Assembly: GCF_900108395.1 (NCBI RefSeq)
Contig: NZ_FNXE01000004.1
Span: forward strand, 1 to 64,000
From: Paenimyroides marinum
GTDB lineage: Bacteria; Bacteroidota; Bacteroidia; Flavobacteriales; Flavobacteriaceae
Direction of reading: 5' to 3'
Length of the DNA stretch: 64,000 bases
Numbering within the stretch: position 1 is the stretch's first letter; each line of letters opens with the position of its first letter. The position numbers and the translations under genes are program-made. Positions 53,896 through 63,520 of the stretch are shown in pieces. The notes under the pieces are model-generated. The model was not told the origin of the DNA. It did no database searches and saw nothing but the letters and a program-made list of their open reading frames with translations.

Positions 53896-54939
53896 ATGAA
53901 AAATTTACCAGACGATCATTTAATTAATCACCCGTGGTTAATTGGCGGTTTTGCAATTGCAGTTGTTATAATGTTATTGTTAGATCTAGGCGTTTTCAAT
54001 AAAAAAAGCCATACCATATCAAACAAAGAAGCACTTTCGTGGACCATTGTCTGGATTGCCCTTTCTATGGTTTTCAGCGGTGTGGTTTACTGGGTACTTG
54101 ATAAACCTTACGGTATTACTGATAATTTTGCCAAATATCAAGCGGCTTACTGGATAGAAAAAGCATTATCGGTCGATAATCTTTTTGTGTTTATTTTGGT
54201 GTTCCGATTTTTTAAAATTCCTAAAGAATATCAGCATAAAGTGTTGTTTTGGGGAATTTTAGGAGCGTTGGTTTTTAGAGCAATCTTTATTTTTGCCGGA
54301 GTTGAATTGATTAAATTAACCTATGTCAATTTACCCTTTTTAGGGATTGATCCCGAAACCGGCAGTCCTCGTCAATTGAATGTGATTTTATTTGTTTTTG
54401 GAATCTTTTTAATCATTGCCGGAATCAAATCATGGTCATCAGATCACGATGAAGAAGACAGCGATCTATCTAAAAATTTAGGCGTCCGCATTGTTCATAA
54501 ACTTTTTAAAGTAACAAAAAGTTTTGACGGCGATAAATTCTTCACTGTTCAGAACGGTGTAAAAATGGTAACTCCGTTATTTGTTGCATTAGCAGTAATT
54601 GAAATTACCGATTTGGTTTTTGCCGTAGATAGTATTCCTGCTATTTTTGCCATTGCACCAGATGATCCGTTTATCTTATACACCTCTAACATATTTGCTA
54701 TTTTAGGATTGCGTTCCATGTATTTCTTGTTAGCAAATTCAATGGATATGTTCTCTAAATTGCATTACGGGCTGGCACTTATATTAACCTTTATTGGTGT
54801 TAAAATGATTATCATGCCTTACTATCATTTTGATTCTTCGGTATCCTTAACCATTATCGGATCGGTATTGGCAATTTCGGTTATTTGGTCTTTAATTTCG
54901 AATAAGCAAAAACACCATAACACCAAAGCACGGTTTTAA
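53896..54939 (+). CDS. TerC/Alx-family integral membrane protein
   Basis: A 347-residue protein with about nine membrane helices and TerC motifs (LLLDLGVFNKKSH, YWIEKALSVDNLFVFILVF, ITDLVFAVDSIPAIFAIAPD), including the acidic residues in membrane helices. TerC/Alx members move Mn2+ or help metalate exported proteins. It probably shares a transcript with gpsA. Confidence 0.93.
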   Translation: MKNLPDDHLINHPWLIGGFAIAVVIMLLLDLGVFNKKSHTISNKEALSWTIVWIALSMVFSGVVYWVLDKPYGITDNFAKYQAAYWIEKALSVDNLFVFILVFRFFKIPKEYQHKVLFWGILGALVFRAIFIFAGVELIKLTYVNLPFLGIDPETGSPRQLNVILFVFGIFLIIAGIKSWSSDHDEEDSDLSKNLGVRIVHKLFKVTKSFDGDKFFTVQNGVKMVTPLFVALAVIEITDLVFAVDSIPAIFAIAPDDPFILYTSNIFAILGLRSMYFLLANSMDMFSKLHYGLALILTFIGVKMIIMPYYHFDSSVSLTIIGSVLAISVIWSLISNKQKHHNTKARF

Positions 54940-54962
54940 CTAACCAAAAGCTTCTATAAAAA

Positions 54963-54989
54963 AGAATCCGATAAATATCGGATTTTTTT
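54963..54989. terminator. Terminator between TerC and nuclease genes
   Basis: AATCCGATA / TATCGGATT stem with a T-run on the plus strand after the TerC gene; it also lies just past the stop of the convergent nuclease gene (54988). Confidence 0.85.
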
Positions 54990-55776
54990 ATCTGAATATC
55001 TCGTTTAAAACCTTTGAAAGACGAAGTCCGCCTTTTTGCAATTGCTGTTCAACACGTTCTTTATTTAAGTAGTGATAACGGTATTTAAGATTTTCATCTT
55101 TAGTCACTTCACCGTAAATTTTATTTGAAACAGTATAAGAATCATAGATCCAGTTTTCTAAAGATCCGTTTTGCACCTCTTTGATTTCTTTTTTTGACAA
55201 TCTATTTAAAACATCAGCATATTCCGTATAGCTGTATTTTTCAAAATCGACCAGTTTAGAATCCCAAACGGTGTGTAAATTAGTTTTAGAACCAAACCAT
55301 TCTACCGTTACTTTGTTTCCGCCTAAATCCTCTGCTCTTCCTACGTGTAAAGGTTGATGCGCATCACCAATGATGTGAATCAGAAAATAAAGATATTGTT
55401 GTTTTTTCTCTAACGGCAACTCTTTTTTCTTAAGTTCCTCCATCAAAATTAAGGCCCGCTTGTATAAATTATCGTTGGATGAATGATCTAATTCCGTTAA
55501 AAAAGCATCATAAGACAAATTACCGGGAATATTCACATAATGCCAGGAATCGGCGAATTTCCAACTGGTATCTGATTTGATAAAATCGGGCCAATTTGCC
55601 CAGTAAGCCAATTTTTGATTTCCGATAATCTTTTTGATTTCCCTTTTTGCTTTACGAGATAAATTTTTCTCTGCAATTTCAGCTACTACCCGATGCCCTG
55701 TTGTTCCCCACGCCCAAATATTACTTGAAAACAATATGGCGAATGTTAACATGGCAACTTTAAAAATAGAGTTCAT
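54988..55776 (-). CDS. S1/P1-type secreted nuclease
   Basis: With ATG at 55776 the 262-residue protein has a signal peptide ending IWA before WGTTGHRVVAEIA. The mature N-terminal Trp is a zinc ligand in the S1/P1 family, so cleavage at that point makes sense. Further zinc-ligand motifs are DSWHYVNIPG, HIIGDAHQPLHVG and NLHTVWDSKLV. It would cut single-stranded DNA and RNA outside the cytoplasm, probably for phosphate or nucleoside supply. The in-frame start at 55812 is disfavoured. Confidence 0.93.
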   Translation of the reverse strand: MNSIFKVAMLTFAILFSSNIWAWGTTGHRVVAEIAEKNLSRKAKREIKKIIGNQKLAYWANWPDFIKSDTSWKFADSWHYVNIPGNLSYDAFLTELDHSSNDNLYKRALILMEELKKKELPLEKKQQYLYFLIHIIGDAHQPLHVGRAEDLGGNKVTVEWFGSKTNLHTVWDSKLVDFEKYSYTEYADVLNRLSKKEIKEVQNGSLENWIYDSYTVSNKIYGEVTKDENLKYRYHYLNKERVEQQLQKGGLRLSKVLNEIFR

Positions 55777-55802
55777 TTGTATAGATTTTAAAATATTGTT
55801 TA

Positions 55803-55834
55803 TTAAAAACAAAATCGACCGTTTAGATCGATTT
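55803..55834 (-). terminator. Terminator after the thioesterase gene
   Basis: AAATCGA / TCGATTT stem with a 9-base loop, then T-rich sequence on the minus strand, between the stop at 55839 and the nuclease ATG. Confidence 0.7.
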
Positions 55835-55838
55835 CTGT

Positions 55839-56348
55839 TTATTGAAATAAAGCTTTTAGTTCGGTAGCTTCGCTTGGTTTCATTTTACCTGCCAACACAA
55901 GGCTTAATTGTTTTCTTCTTAATGCGGCCTCGAATCTGCTTTTTTCTTCAGCTGTTTCAGGAATCACCGGAGCAATTTCTACCGGAGCCCCCATTTCATC
56001 AACAGCAACAAAAGTATAAATAGCTTCATTTGCTTTTTGACGGTTGCCCGATTCCCGGTCTTCAATCCAAACATCTAAAAAAATCTCCATAGAAGTTCTA
56101 AAAGTACGTGAAACCTTTGCCTCTATAGTAACAACGCTTCCCAAAGGAATACTTTTGTTAAAGGCAACGTTATTTACCGATGCGGTTACGCAAATTCTGC
56201 GTGAATGACGACGGGCAGTAATACTTGCAGCACGATCCATACGGGCCAGCAATTCACCGCCAAATAAATTATTTAAAGGATTTGTTTCTCCCGGCAAAAC
56301 AATATCTGTAAGAATGGTAATAGATTCTTTAGGCGTTTTAGATTGCAT
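55839..56348 (-). CDS. Acyl-CoA thioesterase (hotdog fold)
   Basis: A 169-residue enzyme with ILTDIVLPGETNPLNNLFGGELLARMDRAASITARRH, the hotdog helix and catalytic region of YciA/BACH-type thioesterases, and VEIAPVIPET near the end. It hydrolyses acyl-CoA thioesters. A -7 box TATTTTTG (56369-56362) lies 13 bases upstream. Confidence 0.92.
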   Translation of the reverse strand: MQSKTPKESITILTDIVLPGETNPLNNLFGGELLARMDRAASITARRHSRRICVTASVNNVAFNKSIPLGSVVTIEAKVSRTFRTSMEIFLDVWIEDRESGNRQKANEAIYTFVAVDEMGAPVEIAPVIPETAEEKSRFEAALRRKQLSLVLAGKMKPSEATELKALFQ

Positions 56349-56385
56349 ATTAATTTTTTTACAAAAATAGATGAATTGCAGGTAT

Positions 56386-56412
56386 AAAAAAAAGACCTGG
56401 AAAGGTCTTTTT
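56386..56412. terminator. Terminator after the HU-CCDC81/SPOR gene
   Basis: AAAAAGACCT-GGAA-AGGTCTTTTT hairpin with T-runs on both strands; on the minus strand it closes the gene ending at 56413. Confidence 0.88.
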
Positions 56413-57354
56413 CTAATTTTCGATATAAATCCAAGCGTCTTTGTTTACTTTTTCGTGTATTAAACGTAAATCTTTCTGGGCTTCTTCTTGTGTAGCGTAG
56501 CTGTTATAAACCACTTGTCGCATATTATGTTTAGATTTTGACAGGTATTTAGCGTTTGTATAACCTTTGGCTTTTAACTCATCTGTTAAAATCTGAGCTT
56601 TGGCTTCTGTTTTGAAAGCACCTGCTACAATATGGAAAGGTTTTGCAGATGTGGTAACATTTTCTGTTACTTCGGCTATTTTTTCTTTAACCACTTTTGG
56701 AGCTTCAATCACAAAGGTTGCCTGTTGCAATTTCTGCTCAATTTGATTTTGAACTTCTTTCTCAACGGCTATTTTTTTATCCTGATACACTTCATATTCC
56801 TGATATGTTGAAACAGAAGTGTATAAACCAATACCTCCGGCAATTACTGCTGCATAACGCATCCATTGTAAACGTGGTTTGCTTTTTTGAACGGCTGCAG
56901 GTAATTCAACAACTTTAGTTTCTTCTTTCTGCATATCGTGTTGCAAGGCAGTTGCCATAACTGCAGTCAATCCAAAAGAAGACGTCAGATAATTGGTAGA
57001 TCCCACCGGTTCAAACTGAATTTTTTGTTCTGCATTTAAAGAAAGTTCCCCTATGTTTTTCAAATAAACAGCTTGATTTTCCTTTAAATTATCATTCCAT
57101 AAAGCAACTTGCTCCTGAATCACAGCTACTGCTTCATGAAATGTAATATGCTCTTCCAGTGCTATGTGATTCGCCAACAATCCATCGTTTTGCTTCAACA
57201 AACTGTTAAACAAAATGGTTTTTTTTGGCGGAATAAAAGTATTGGTCGTTGTATTATAACGTGCCGAAACGGCTTCTGTAATAAAAGCACCAAAACCCGG
57301 TACAGTTACACATTGGTAACGATACAATAATGCTGAAATGTGTTTCTCGATCAT
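56413..57354 (-). CDS. HU-CCDC81-like and SPOR domain membrane protein
   Basis: With ATG at 57354 (or 57357) the 313-residue protein has an N-terminal part (MIEKHISALLYRYQCVTVPGFGAFITE) like the bacterial HU-CCDC81 domain, which is related to HU but often membrane-linked, then a membrane segment (WMRYAAVIAGGIGLYTS), a coiled-coil stretch and a C-terminal SPOR domain (FHIVAGAFKTEAKA ... GYTNAKYL) that binds denuded peptidoglycan. It probably links the cytoplasmic side to septal wall. A -7 box TATTTTTG (57369-57362) ends 7 bases before the start. Confidence 0.88.
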   Translation of the reverse strand: MIEKHISALLYRYQCVTVPGFGAFITEAVSARYNTTTNTFIPPKKTILFNSLLKQNDGLLANHIALEEHITFHEAVAVIQEQVALWNDNLKENQAVYLKNIGELSLNAEQKIQFEPVGSTNYLTSSFGLTAVMATALQHDMQKEETKVVELPAAVQKSKPRLQWMRYAAVIAGGIGLYTSVSTYQEYEVYQDKKIAVEKEVQNQIEQKLQQATFVIEAPKVVKEKIAEVTENVTTSAKPFHIVAGAFKTEAKAQILTDELKAKGYTNAKYLSKSKHNMRQVVYNSYATQEEAQKDLRLIHEKVNKDAWIYIEN

Positions 57355-57519
57355 CATAAGGCAAAAATAATGAAACAATACAGTTTAAAGAAATTTATTC
57401 ACAAATGTTATCAACAATTTTTAACCATTGTTAACATTTTTCTGAATTGTTAGGTTGAACAGTTTTTCAAATGTAAAAAATGATTTATATTTATAAAAGA
57501 ATGATAATCAAAAAAGTAA

Positions 57520-58626
57520 ATGAATCATCAAACTTTAACATCTTACCTGAAATTATTGGCCTGTGACGGAATAGGTGTTTTAAATGCCCGCAAATTACTT
57601 GATGTCTTTAAAGATGTAAATGCCATCTTTGATCCAGGCAACCAGAAAATATTTGAAGAATTTTCTGTTTCTAAAACCATTCAGAAAGCGATTTTAAATT
57701 TCGATAAAGATAAAATTGTTGCTACCGAACTACAATTTATTCAAAATAACGATATACAGTGGGTGGGCATTTTAGACAACGCTTATCCAGAACTTTTAAA
57801 AGAATGTACCGATGCACCTATTCTACTTTTCTACAAAGGAAATTTAGAACTTTTAAACAACAATTGTTTAGCAGTGGTGGGTACGCGAAAAATTTCTTCG
57901 TACGGAAAAGATACTGTTACCGGTTTAATGGATTTTTTGCAACAATATCAGCCGACAATTGTCAGCGGAATGGCTTATGGAGTCGATATTACGGTATATC
58001 ACGAAGCTCGAAAATTAAATATACCAACTGTTGGTATAATGGGTACAAGCTTTAAGAAACTGTATCCGGCAGCTCATAGAAATTTCTACAATGATTTGTT
58101 TGAAAACGGATTGGTACTTACCGAATATGCTGGGTTTAACACACTGGCTCCTGAATTATTTACCCGTAGAAACCGGATTATAGCAGGTTTGTGCAGCGCT
58201 ACGATTGTGGTTGAAAGTGCCGAAACAGGCGGATCGTTGTCAACGGCTTATTTCGCTAACGATTACGCGCGTGAAGTGTATGCCGTTCCCGGAAAAATTA
58301 CTGATCCTTACAGTAAAGGCTGTTTACGGTTGATACACGAAAACAGAGCACAACTTTTATATAATTTTGAGCATTTAGCAACTGATTTAAATTGGAATTT
58401 ATCAGAACTAAAGGAAAAAGCCGAAATTAAAAAAGAAATCAACCTAAATGATTTTTCAGCATTACAGCAAACCATTTTAAAGAGCTTACAAAAACAACCC
58501 CTGCATATTGATGAATTAGCCGTACAAACCCATTTAGACATGTCGGTTTTAAATGCCGAGTTAATGATGTTGGAACTAAACGGAATTGTCATGGGCTTAC
58601 CAGGAAAAATTTTTAAAGTAAAATAA
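57520..58626 (+). CDS. dprA: DNA-processing protein DprA (Smf)
   Basis: A 368-residue protein with a helical N-domain, the Rossmann core (AVVGTRKISSYG, SGMAYGVDITVYHEA, LFTRRNRIIAGLCSATIVVESAETGGSLSTA) and a C-terminal winged helix. DprA loads RecA on incoming single-stranded DNA in natural transformation. ATG at 57520. An AlbA_2 protein gene converges on it. Confidence 0.96.
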   Translation: MNHQTLTSYLKLLACDGIGVLNARKLLDVFKDVNAIFDPGNQKIFEEFSVSKTIQKAILNFDKDKIVATELQFIQNNDIQWVGILDNAYPELLKECTDAPILLFYKGNLELLNNNCLAVVGTRKISSYGKDTVTGLMDFLQQYQPTIVSGMAYGVDITVYHEARKLNIPTVGIMGTSFKKLYPAAHRNFYNDLFENGLVLTEYAGFNTLAPELFTRRNRIIAGLCSATIVVESAETGGSLSTAYFANDYAREVYAVPGKITDPYSKGCLRLIHENRAQLLYNFEHLATDLNWNLSELKEKAEIKKEINLNDFSALQQTILKSLQKQPLHIDELAVQTHLDMSVLNAELMMLELNGIVMGLPGKIFKVK

Positions 58627-58634
58627 CCAGACCA

Positions 58635-59780
58635 TCACTTCTTTCTTGTTTCATATTTTAGTTTTCGTAGAATGCGCATTACTTCTTTAAAAGAAGTATA
58701 TAGAAAAGGAAAATCACCTTTTTTAAAAACTTCTTTATGTTCAATCAACAGGTCTTTTGCATTGTCAAAACCATGTAAATAGCACAGCATTAATGAATAG
58801 CACAGGTTTTGTAAGTCATTTTGCTCTGTCAGGGTTAATGTTTTATTGTTTTTTAGTTTATTTAAAACACTTGTGTAATAATTATAGAGATGAAATAAAT
58901 GCCGTTTATCAATTTCAGGTATTTTAAAAATAATTTCAGATGAAATATGATAAGTCATCGAATCGCTGAAAATAATTTTTTGTATACTGAATGGAATGTA
59001 TCTGTTATTTTTTCTAAATCCTAATTTTATATATTCGGTAATAATAAATTCATCATCGGTATAAGTTATGGAAACTTCGTCAAGTGCCGAGTAAAATATT
59101 TTAACCTGTTCGTTAATCAGTTCAATATCCACACGCGAAAGATACGTTTGTCCTTTCTTCATCTTTTCGATACCCGCCCAGCACACCGTAAAATACTCTT
59201 TAAAAACCTGATATTTCGGTTTCATATCAGAATGTTTTTCGGTCATAAACTGCAAAACACTGTCGATCGTGTATTTTAAATTAGTGACAGAAGCTTTGAG
59301 AATGCTTTCAACAACTTCAGAATTATCGATTTTCGGCAGAAGATATTCAGGATGCGAAATGCTGCCAATCCGAGAAAAAGAGGCGTTTTCATCAATCGTA
59401 TAAATACGTTTTTTAAAATAACATTTCCCTTTTTTAGGAAAGATCGTTACCAAACCAACCACCATTCCATCGGTTAAGTTAGGAAACACCACATTTTCAT
59501 ATTGAATTTGCGGCGGATTTTCCAGATAAGCATTAATCAGGTTTTGAATGTGGCTGTCGTCATAAAAATCTACTCCGATAATCAGATTTTTTTCGTCTTC
59601 AATACCCACCAAAATAAACGATTGATTGTTGGGATTAGAATTTGACAACGAACAAACGTGCTTTAAAAATTTGGCTTTTCCTTCTAAACTGTGTAAGTTT
59701 AGCTGCTGTTTCTTATCAAAGAAACTATTTTCGGTATAATGTGCTAACAAATTTTTTATTAAGAGCCGTTTATTTATCAC
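58635..59780 (-). CDS. AlbA_2 (Schlafen-like) domain protein
   Basis: A 381-residue protein with an N-terminal AlbA_2-type domain (about 15-140: ENSFFDKKQQ, FLKHVCSLSNSNPNNQSFILVGIEDE), a fold related to Schlafen/AlbA and often called putative ATP-binding. The C-terminal 230 residues have no recognised family; no helix-turn-helix like that of other AlbA_2 proteins is seen. Convergent with dprA, gap 8 bases. Function unknown; nucleic-acid binding is plausible. Confidence 0.8.
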   Translation of the reverse strand: MINKRLLIKNLLAHYTENSFFDKKQQLNLHSLEGKAKFLKHVCSLSNSNPNNQSFILVGIEDEKNLIIGVDFYDDSHIQNLINAYLENPPQIQYENVVFPNLTDGMVVGLVTIFPKKGKCYFKKRIYTIDENASFSRIGSISHPEYLLPKIDNSEVVESILKASVTNLKYTIDSVLQFMTEKHSDMKPKYQVFKEYFTVCWAGIEKMKKGQTYLSRVDIELINEQVKIFYSALDEVSITYTDDEFIITEYIKLGFRKNNRYIPFSIQKIIFSDSMTYHISSEIIFKIPEIDKRHLFHLYNYYTSVLNKLKNNKTLTLTEQNDLQNLCYSLMLCYLHGFDNAKDLLIEHKEVFKKGDFPFLYTSFKEVMRILRKLKYETRKK

Positions 59781-59931
59781 AATGAAAGTTTTATCTTAAA
59801 ATTATAAAAAGAAAATGATAATTCATACTTAAAACAAAAGTACGAAGATGTATTTTAACCATTTGTTAACAAGCTAAGCAAATAAATTTTAATCAATTTG
59901 TAATAAAATTAATACATACAGAAAACAAATA

Positions 59932-60936
59932 ATGGAAGCAACAACAGCCACTACAGACATTCGTTCTATAAATGACAAAATAGAACGCGAAAGTGCATTT
60001 ATTGATTTGCTTATTGCCGAAATGAACAAAGCAATTGTGGGTCAAAAACACATGATTGACCGTTTGCTGATTGGTTTGTTAGGGCAAGGGCATATTTTAT
60101 TAGAAGGTGTGCCGGGGTTAGCGAAAACGTTAGCCATAAACACCCTTGCCAAAGCGGTACACGGATCGTTTAGCCGCATACAGTTTACACCTGATTTATT
60201 ACCTGCTGATGTGGTGGGTACTATGATCTATAACGTAAAAGAAAACGATTTTAGTATAAAGAAAGGGCCTGTTTTTGCTAATTTTATTTTAGCAGATGAA
60301 ATTAACCGTGCACCGGCAAAAGTACAATCGGCTTTATTAGAAGCCATGCAGGAGAAACAAGTAACTATTGGCGATACCACGCACCCGTTACAAAAACCGT
60401 TTTTGGTAATGGCCACTCAAAACCCTGTGGAACAAGAAGGAACCTATCCGTTACCTGAAGCACAGATGGACCGTTTTATGCTGAAAACAGTTATTGATTA
60501 TCCAAAATTGGAAGAAGAACGTTTGGTAATCCGTCAAAATCTTGCCGGAACTACGCCAACAATCAATCCGGTGGTAAGTTTAGACCAGATTTTACGCGCA
60601 CAACAAACCGTAAAAGAGGTGTATATGGATGAAAAAATCGAAAAATATATTTTAGACATCATCTTTGCCACCCGTTATCCGGAACAATTCAAATTAGAAA
60701 GTTTAAAACCTTACATCAGTTATGGTGCATCGCCTCGTGGATCGATCAACCTGGCAAATGCCGCAAAATGTTATGCGTTTATCCGTCGCCGTGGATATGT
60801 GATTCCGGAAGATGTACGTGCGGTGGTGTTAGATGTACTGAGACACAGAATTGGCATTACTTATGAAGCCGAGGCCGATAACATTACCAGCGTTGACATC
60901 ATCAACAAAATAGTAAACGAAATCGAAGTGCCTTAA
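59932..60936 (+). CDS. MoxR family AAA+ ATPase
   Basis: A 334-residue AAA+ protein with Walker A GVPGLAKT, Walker B ILADEINRAPAK and sensor MATQNPVEQEGTYPLPEAQMDRF, the MoxR/BatR signature. With DUF58 and VWA genes downstream it is the ATPase of a Bat-type aerotolerance operon, where it is thought to act as chaperone for membrane or metal-containing complexes. Confidence 0.95.
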   Translation: MEATTATTDIRSINDKIERESAFIDLLIAEMNKAIVGQKHMIDRLLIGLLGQGHILLEGVPGLAKTLAINTLAKAVHGSFSRIQFTPDLLPADVVGTMIYNVKENDFSIKKGPVFANFILADEINRAPAKVQSALLEAMQEKQVTIGDTTHPLQKPFLVMATQNPVEQEGTYPLPEAQMDRFMLKTVIDYPKLEEERLVIRQNLAGTTPTINPVVSLDQILRAQQTVKEVYMDEKIEKYILDIIFATRYPEQFKLESLKPYISYGASPRGSINLANAAKCYAFIRRRGYVIPEDVRAVVLDVLRHRIGITYEAEADNITSVDIINKIVNEIEVP

Positions 60937-61052
60937 TATAAGTCAAAAGTCGTAAAGTCATAACGTTTAACGGACAGACTTTCGATTTATAATCAAAAGT
61001 TTTAAAGTCATTCCTTTCGACTTTAAGACATTCGGCTTTAAGACTAATAATA
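60937..61052. repeat. Two imperfect direct repeats before the DUF58 gene
   Basis: AGTCAAAAGTCGTAAAGTCAT near 60943 and AATCAAAAGTTTTAAAGTCAT near 60991, then CTTTAAGAC and CTTTAAGAC again near 61020 and 61035. No gene seen. It separates the moxR-like gene from its usual partner without a clear terminator. Confidence 0.45.
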
Positions 61053-61916
61053 ATGGATACAAAAGAAATTTTACAAAAGGTTCGGAGAATCGAAATAAAA
61101 ACCCGTCGTTTAAGCGATCATATTTTTTCGGGCGAATATCACACGTCGTTCAAAGGAAAAGGTATGTCGTTTTCCGAAGTACGCCAGTATCAATATGGCG
61201 ATGATGTTCGTGCCATTGACTGGAATGTTACCGCGCGTTATAACGAACCCTATATCAAGGTTTTCGAAGAAGAACGTGAGTTAACCCTGATGTTGATGGT
61301 TGATATAAGCGGCTCGCAGGATTTTGGTTCAAGCAACGATTTTAAACGGGATATTGTAACCGAAATTGCCGCAACTCTGGCTTTTTCGGCAACTACAAAC
61401 AATGATAAAATTGGTTTGATATTGTTTTCAGACCAAATCGAATTGTTTATTCCGCCCAAAAAAGGAAAATCGCATATTTTAAGAATCATTCGCGAATTGA
61501 TCAATTTTCAGCCAAAAAGCAATCAAACCAATATTGGACAGGCGTTTGAATATCTTTCTAAAGTACTAAAGAAAAAAGCCATTGTTTTTGTTTTGTCTGA
61601 TTTTATGACCAAAGATTACGACCGCATTTTACGCATTGCCGCCAAACGCCACGATGTTACCGGGATTAAAGTATTTGACAAACGCGAACAAGATTTAACC
61701 AATATTGGCTATGTGTTAACGCAAGATGCCGAAACAGGCGAAGCACTGTACGTAAACACCAGCGATGCCAATGTACGCAAGGCATACAGCGAATATTATA
61801 ACGATTTAGACGAATATTTCACAAAGACATTTACCCGTAGCGGTGCCGGAATCATAAAAACAGAGACCAGTGAAAGCTACGTAAAAAAACTGTTGGCTTA
61901 TTTTAAAGCACGATAA
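61053..61916 (+). CDS. DUF58 domain protein of the Bat operon
   Basis: A 287-residue protein with the DUF58 core SFSEVRQYQYGDDVRAIDWNVTARYNEPYIKVFEEERELTLMLMVDISGSQDFG, including the VWA-like DISGS site. It has no signal peptide, so it is cytoplasmic. It normally works with MoxR ATPases. The next gene starts 2 bases later. Confidence 0.94.
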   Translation: MDTKEILQKVRRIEIKTRRLSDHIFSGEYHTSFKGKGMSFSEVRQYQYGDDVRAIDWNVTARYNEPYIKVFEEERELTLMLMVDISGSQDFGSSNDFKRDIVTEIAATLAFSATTNNDKIGLILFSDQIELFIPPKKGKSHILRIIRELINFQPKSNQTNIGQAFEYLSKVLKKKAIVFVLSDFMTKDYDRILRIAAKRHDVTGIKVFDKREQDLTNIGYVLTQDAETGEALYVNTSDANVRKAYSEYYNDLDEYFTKTFTRSGAGIIKTETSESYVKKLLAYFKAR

Positions 61917-61918
61917 AT

Positions 61919-63520
61919 ATGAACAAAATAGTAGTTGCGTTATTTTTAAATTTTATTGCTTTTGCAGGCTTTGCACAAGTAACATCTAACGTAGATTCTA
62001 CCCAGATAAAAATTGGTTCTGCATTTAACTTAACCATTAAGGCAACGGCTGATGAAGGCAGCAAAGTTGTTTTTCCCAATCAAAAAGGCATAGGCCCGTT
62101 TGAAGTGCTGGAACAATCTAAAGTGGATACGGTGTTAGCTGATAAAAAAATGCAGCTGACGCAAAAATATCTACTGACTCAGTTTGATGCGGGCGATTAC
62201 ACCTTACCGCGTTTATCGGTTTATATCGATGGGAAAAATCATCAGACCGATTTGTTTAACATCAAAGTAACCGATGTAACTGTTGATACATTAAAACAAC
62301 CAATGTACGACATTAAAGCACAAGTGGGCGGCGAAACCGATACCGATAAATTATGGAGCTATCTGGTTGCCATTGTTCTTTGCATTCTTGCGGGAATTGC
62401 AGCTTATTTTGTCATAAAACGCATACAAAATAAGAATTTAACCGAGGAAGATCTGTATAAAACTCCCTTAGAAAAAGTAACCAAAAAGTTACAGCTATTA
62501 GATTCTAAACGATTGGTGCTAAACGGCGACGTAAAATCGTATTATTCTGAAATGACCGATGTTATCAGAGATTATATCGAAGAAGTTTTTGAAATTCCTG
62601 CTAAAGAATCAACCACATCAGAATTGATTCAACATTTGTTTCAAACCATCAAGTCAAAAAAGATACAACTATCCAAAGAAACGGTTAATGATTTAAAACG
62701 CGTGTTACAAACCGCCGATTTGGTAAAATTTGCAAAATCGGAACCAATGATGAATGAAATTGAACAAGACCGCAAAATATCCGAAGTTGTTTCAGTTTCT
62801 ATTGATAAAGCCATTCCGCGTTTTTCAGAAGAACAATCGGAAAGAGTTAAACTGCGGGAACGCCGCTTTAAAAAACGCAAACAAATGCGTTTGTGGATAC
62901 CAATTGGTGTAACATCTTTTTTACTTTTGGTAACCGGAATTGTATACATTGTTCAGGCAGTTCGTTCGGGATATGAATGGAGTATTTTTGCATCGAACAA
63001 AAGTTTGTACGAACGCGAATGGGTAACATCTGACTACGGTTTTCCGGCAGTTATTGTAAGCACACCCGAAGCCTTAACACGTGTGCAAATGCCACAGTCC
63101 GACAAAGAAAAGCAACAGTCGCAAAGCAGTGTTTTTGCCTATTCTAACCTAAAAACACAATTAATAGTTGCAGTGGGCACAACGGCTATGCAAACCAACG
63201 ATTCTATAAATGTAGATCAAATACTGAAATACAAACTGGATATGGTTACTAAACAGTACGGTGCAAAAGATGTTACCTACAATGCCGAAGAATTTACCCA
63301 AAACGGCATTCGTGGAATTAGAGGAACAGGAACACTGGTAGCACAGAACTTTATATCGGGCGAAGCTGTTAAAATGCAGTACGACATGTACGTTTTTGTA
63401 CAGCAAAACGGCATTCAGGAAGTAAGTATCTTGTATAAAGAAGGTGATGAATACGGAGCCAAGATCGATCAGCGAATTATTGAATCCATTCAATTAAATG
63501 TAGTAAACTCAAATGAATAA
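61919..63520 (+). CDS. BatD-like membrane protein
   Basis: A 533-residue protein with signal peptide (about 1-19, ending GFA), a BatD-like beta-sandwich (about 25-135), a membrane segment (about 146-166), a cytoplasmic charged part (about 170-320), a second membrane segment (LWIPIGVTSFLLLVTGIVYIVQAV) and a C-terminal periplasmic domain (about 350-533). The C-terminal domain is not part of classical BatD. Operon position between DUF58 and BatA supports the Bat assignment. Its end overlaps the next gene by 8 bases. Confidence 0.8.
   Translation: MNKIVVALFLNFIAFAGFAQVTSNVDSTQIKIGSAFNLTIKATADEGSKVVFPNQKGIGPFEVLEQSKVDTVLADKKMQLTQKYLLTQFDAGDYTLPRLSVYIDGKNHQTDLFNIKVTDVTVDTLKQPMYDIKAQVGGETDTDKLWSYLVAIVLCILAGIAAYFVIKRIQNKNLTEEDLYKTPLEKVTKKLQLLDSKRLVLNGDVKSYYSEMTDVIRDYIEEVFEIPAKESTTSELIQHLFQTIKSKKIQLSKETVNDLKRVLQTADLVKFAKSEPMMNEIEQDRKISEVVSVSIDKAIPRFSEEQSERVKLRERRFKKRKQMRLWIPIGVTSFLLLVTGIVYIVQAVRSGYEWSIFASNKSLYEREWVTSDYGFPAVIVSTPEALTRVQMPQSDKEKQQSQSSVFAYSNLKTQLIVAVGTTAMQTNDSINVDQILKYKLDMVTKQYGAKDVTYNAEEFTQNGIRGIRGTGTLVAQNFISGEAVKMQYDMYVFVQQNGIQEVSILYKEGDEYGAKIDQRIIESIQLNVVNSNE

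Noticed and set aside
60937..61052. Small RNA gene between moxR and DUF58 genes
   Set aside because: The repeats there lack a promoter and a terminator, so an RNA gene cannot be supported.
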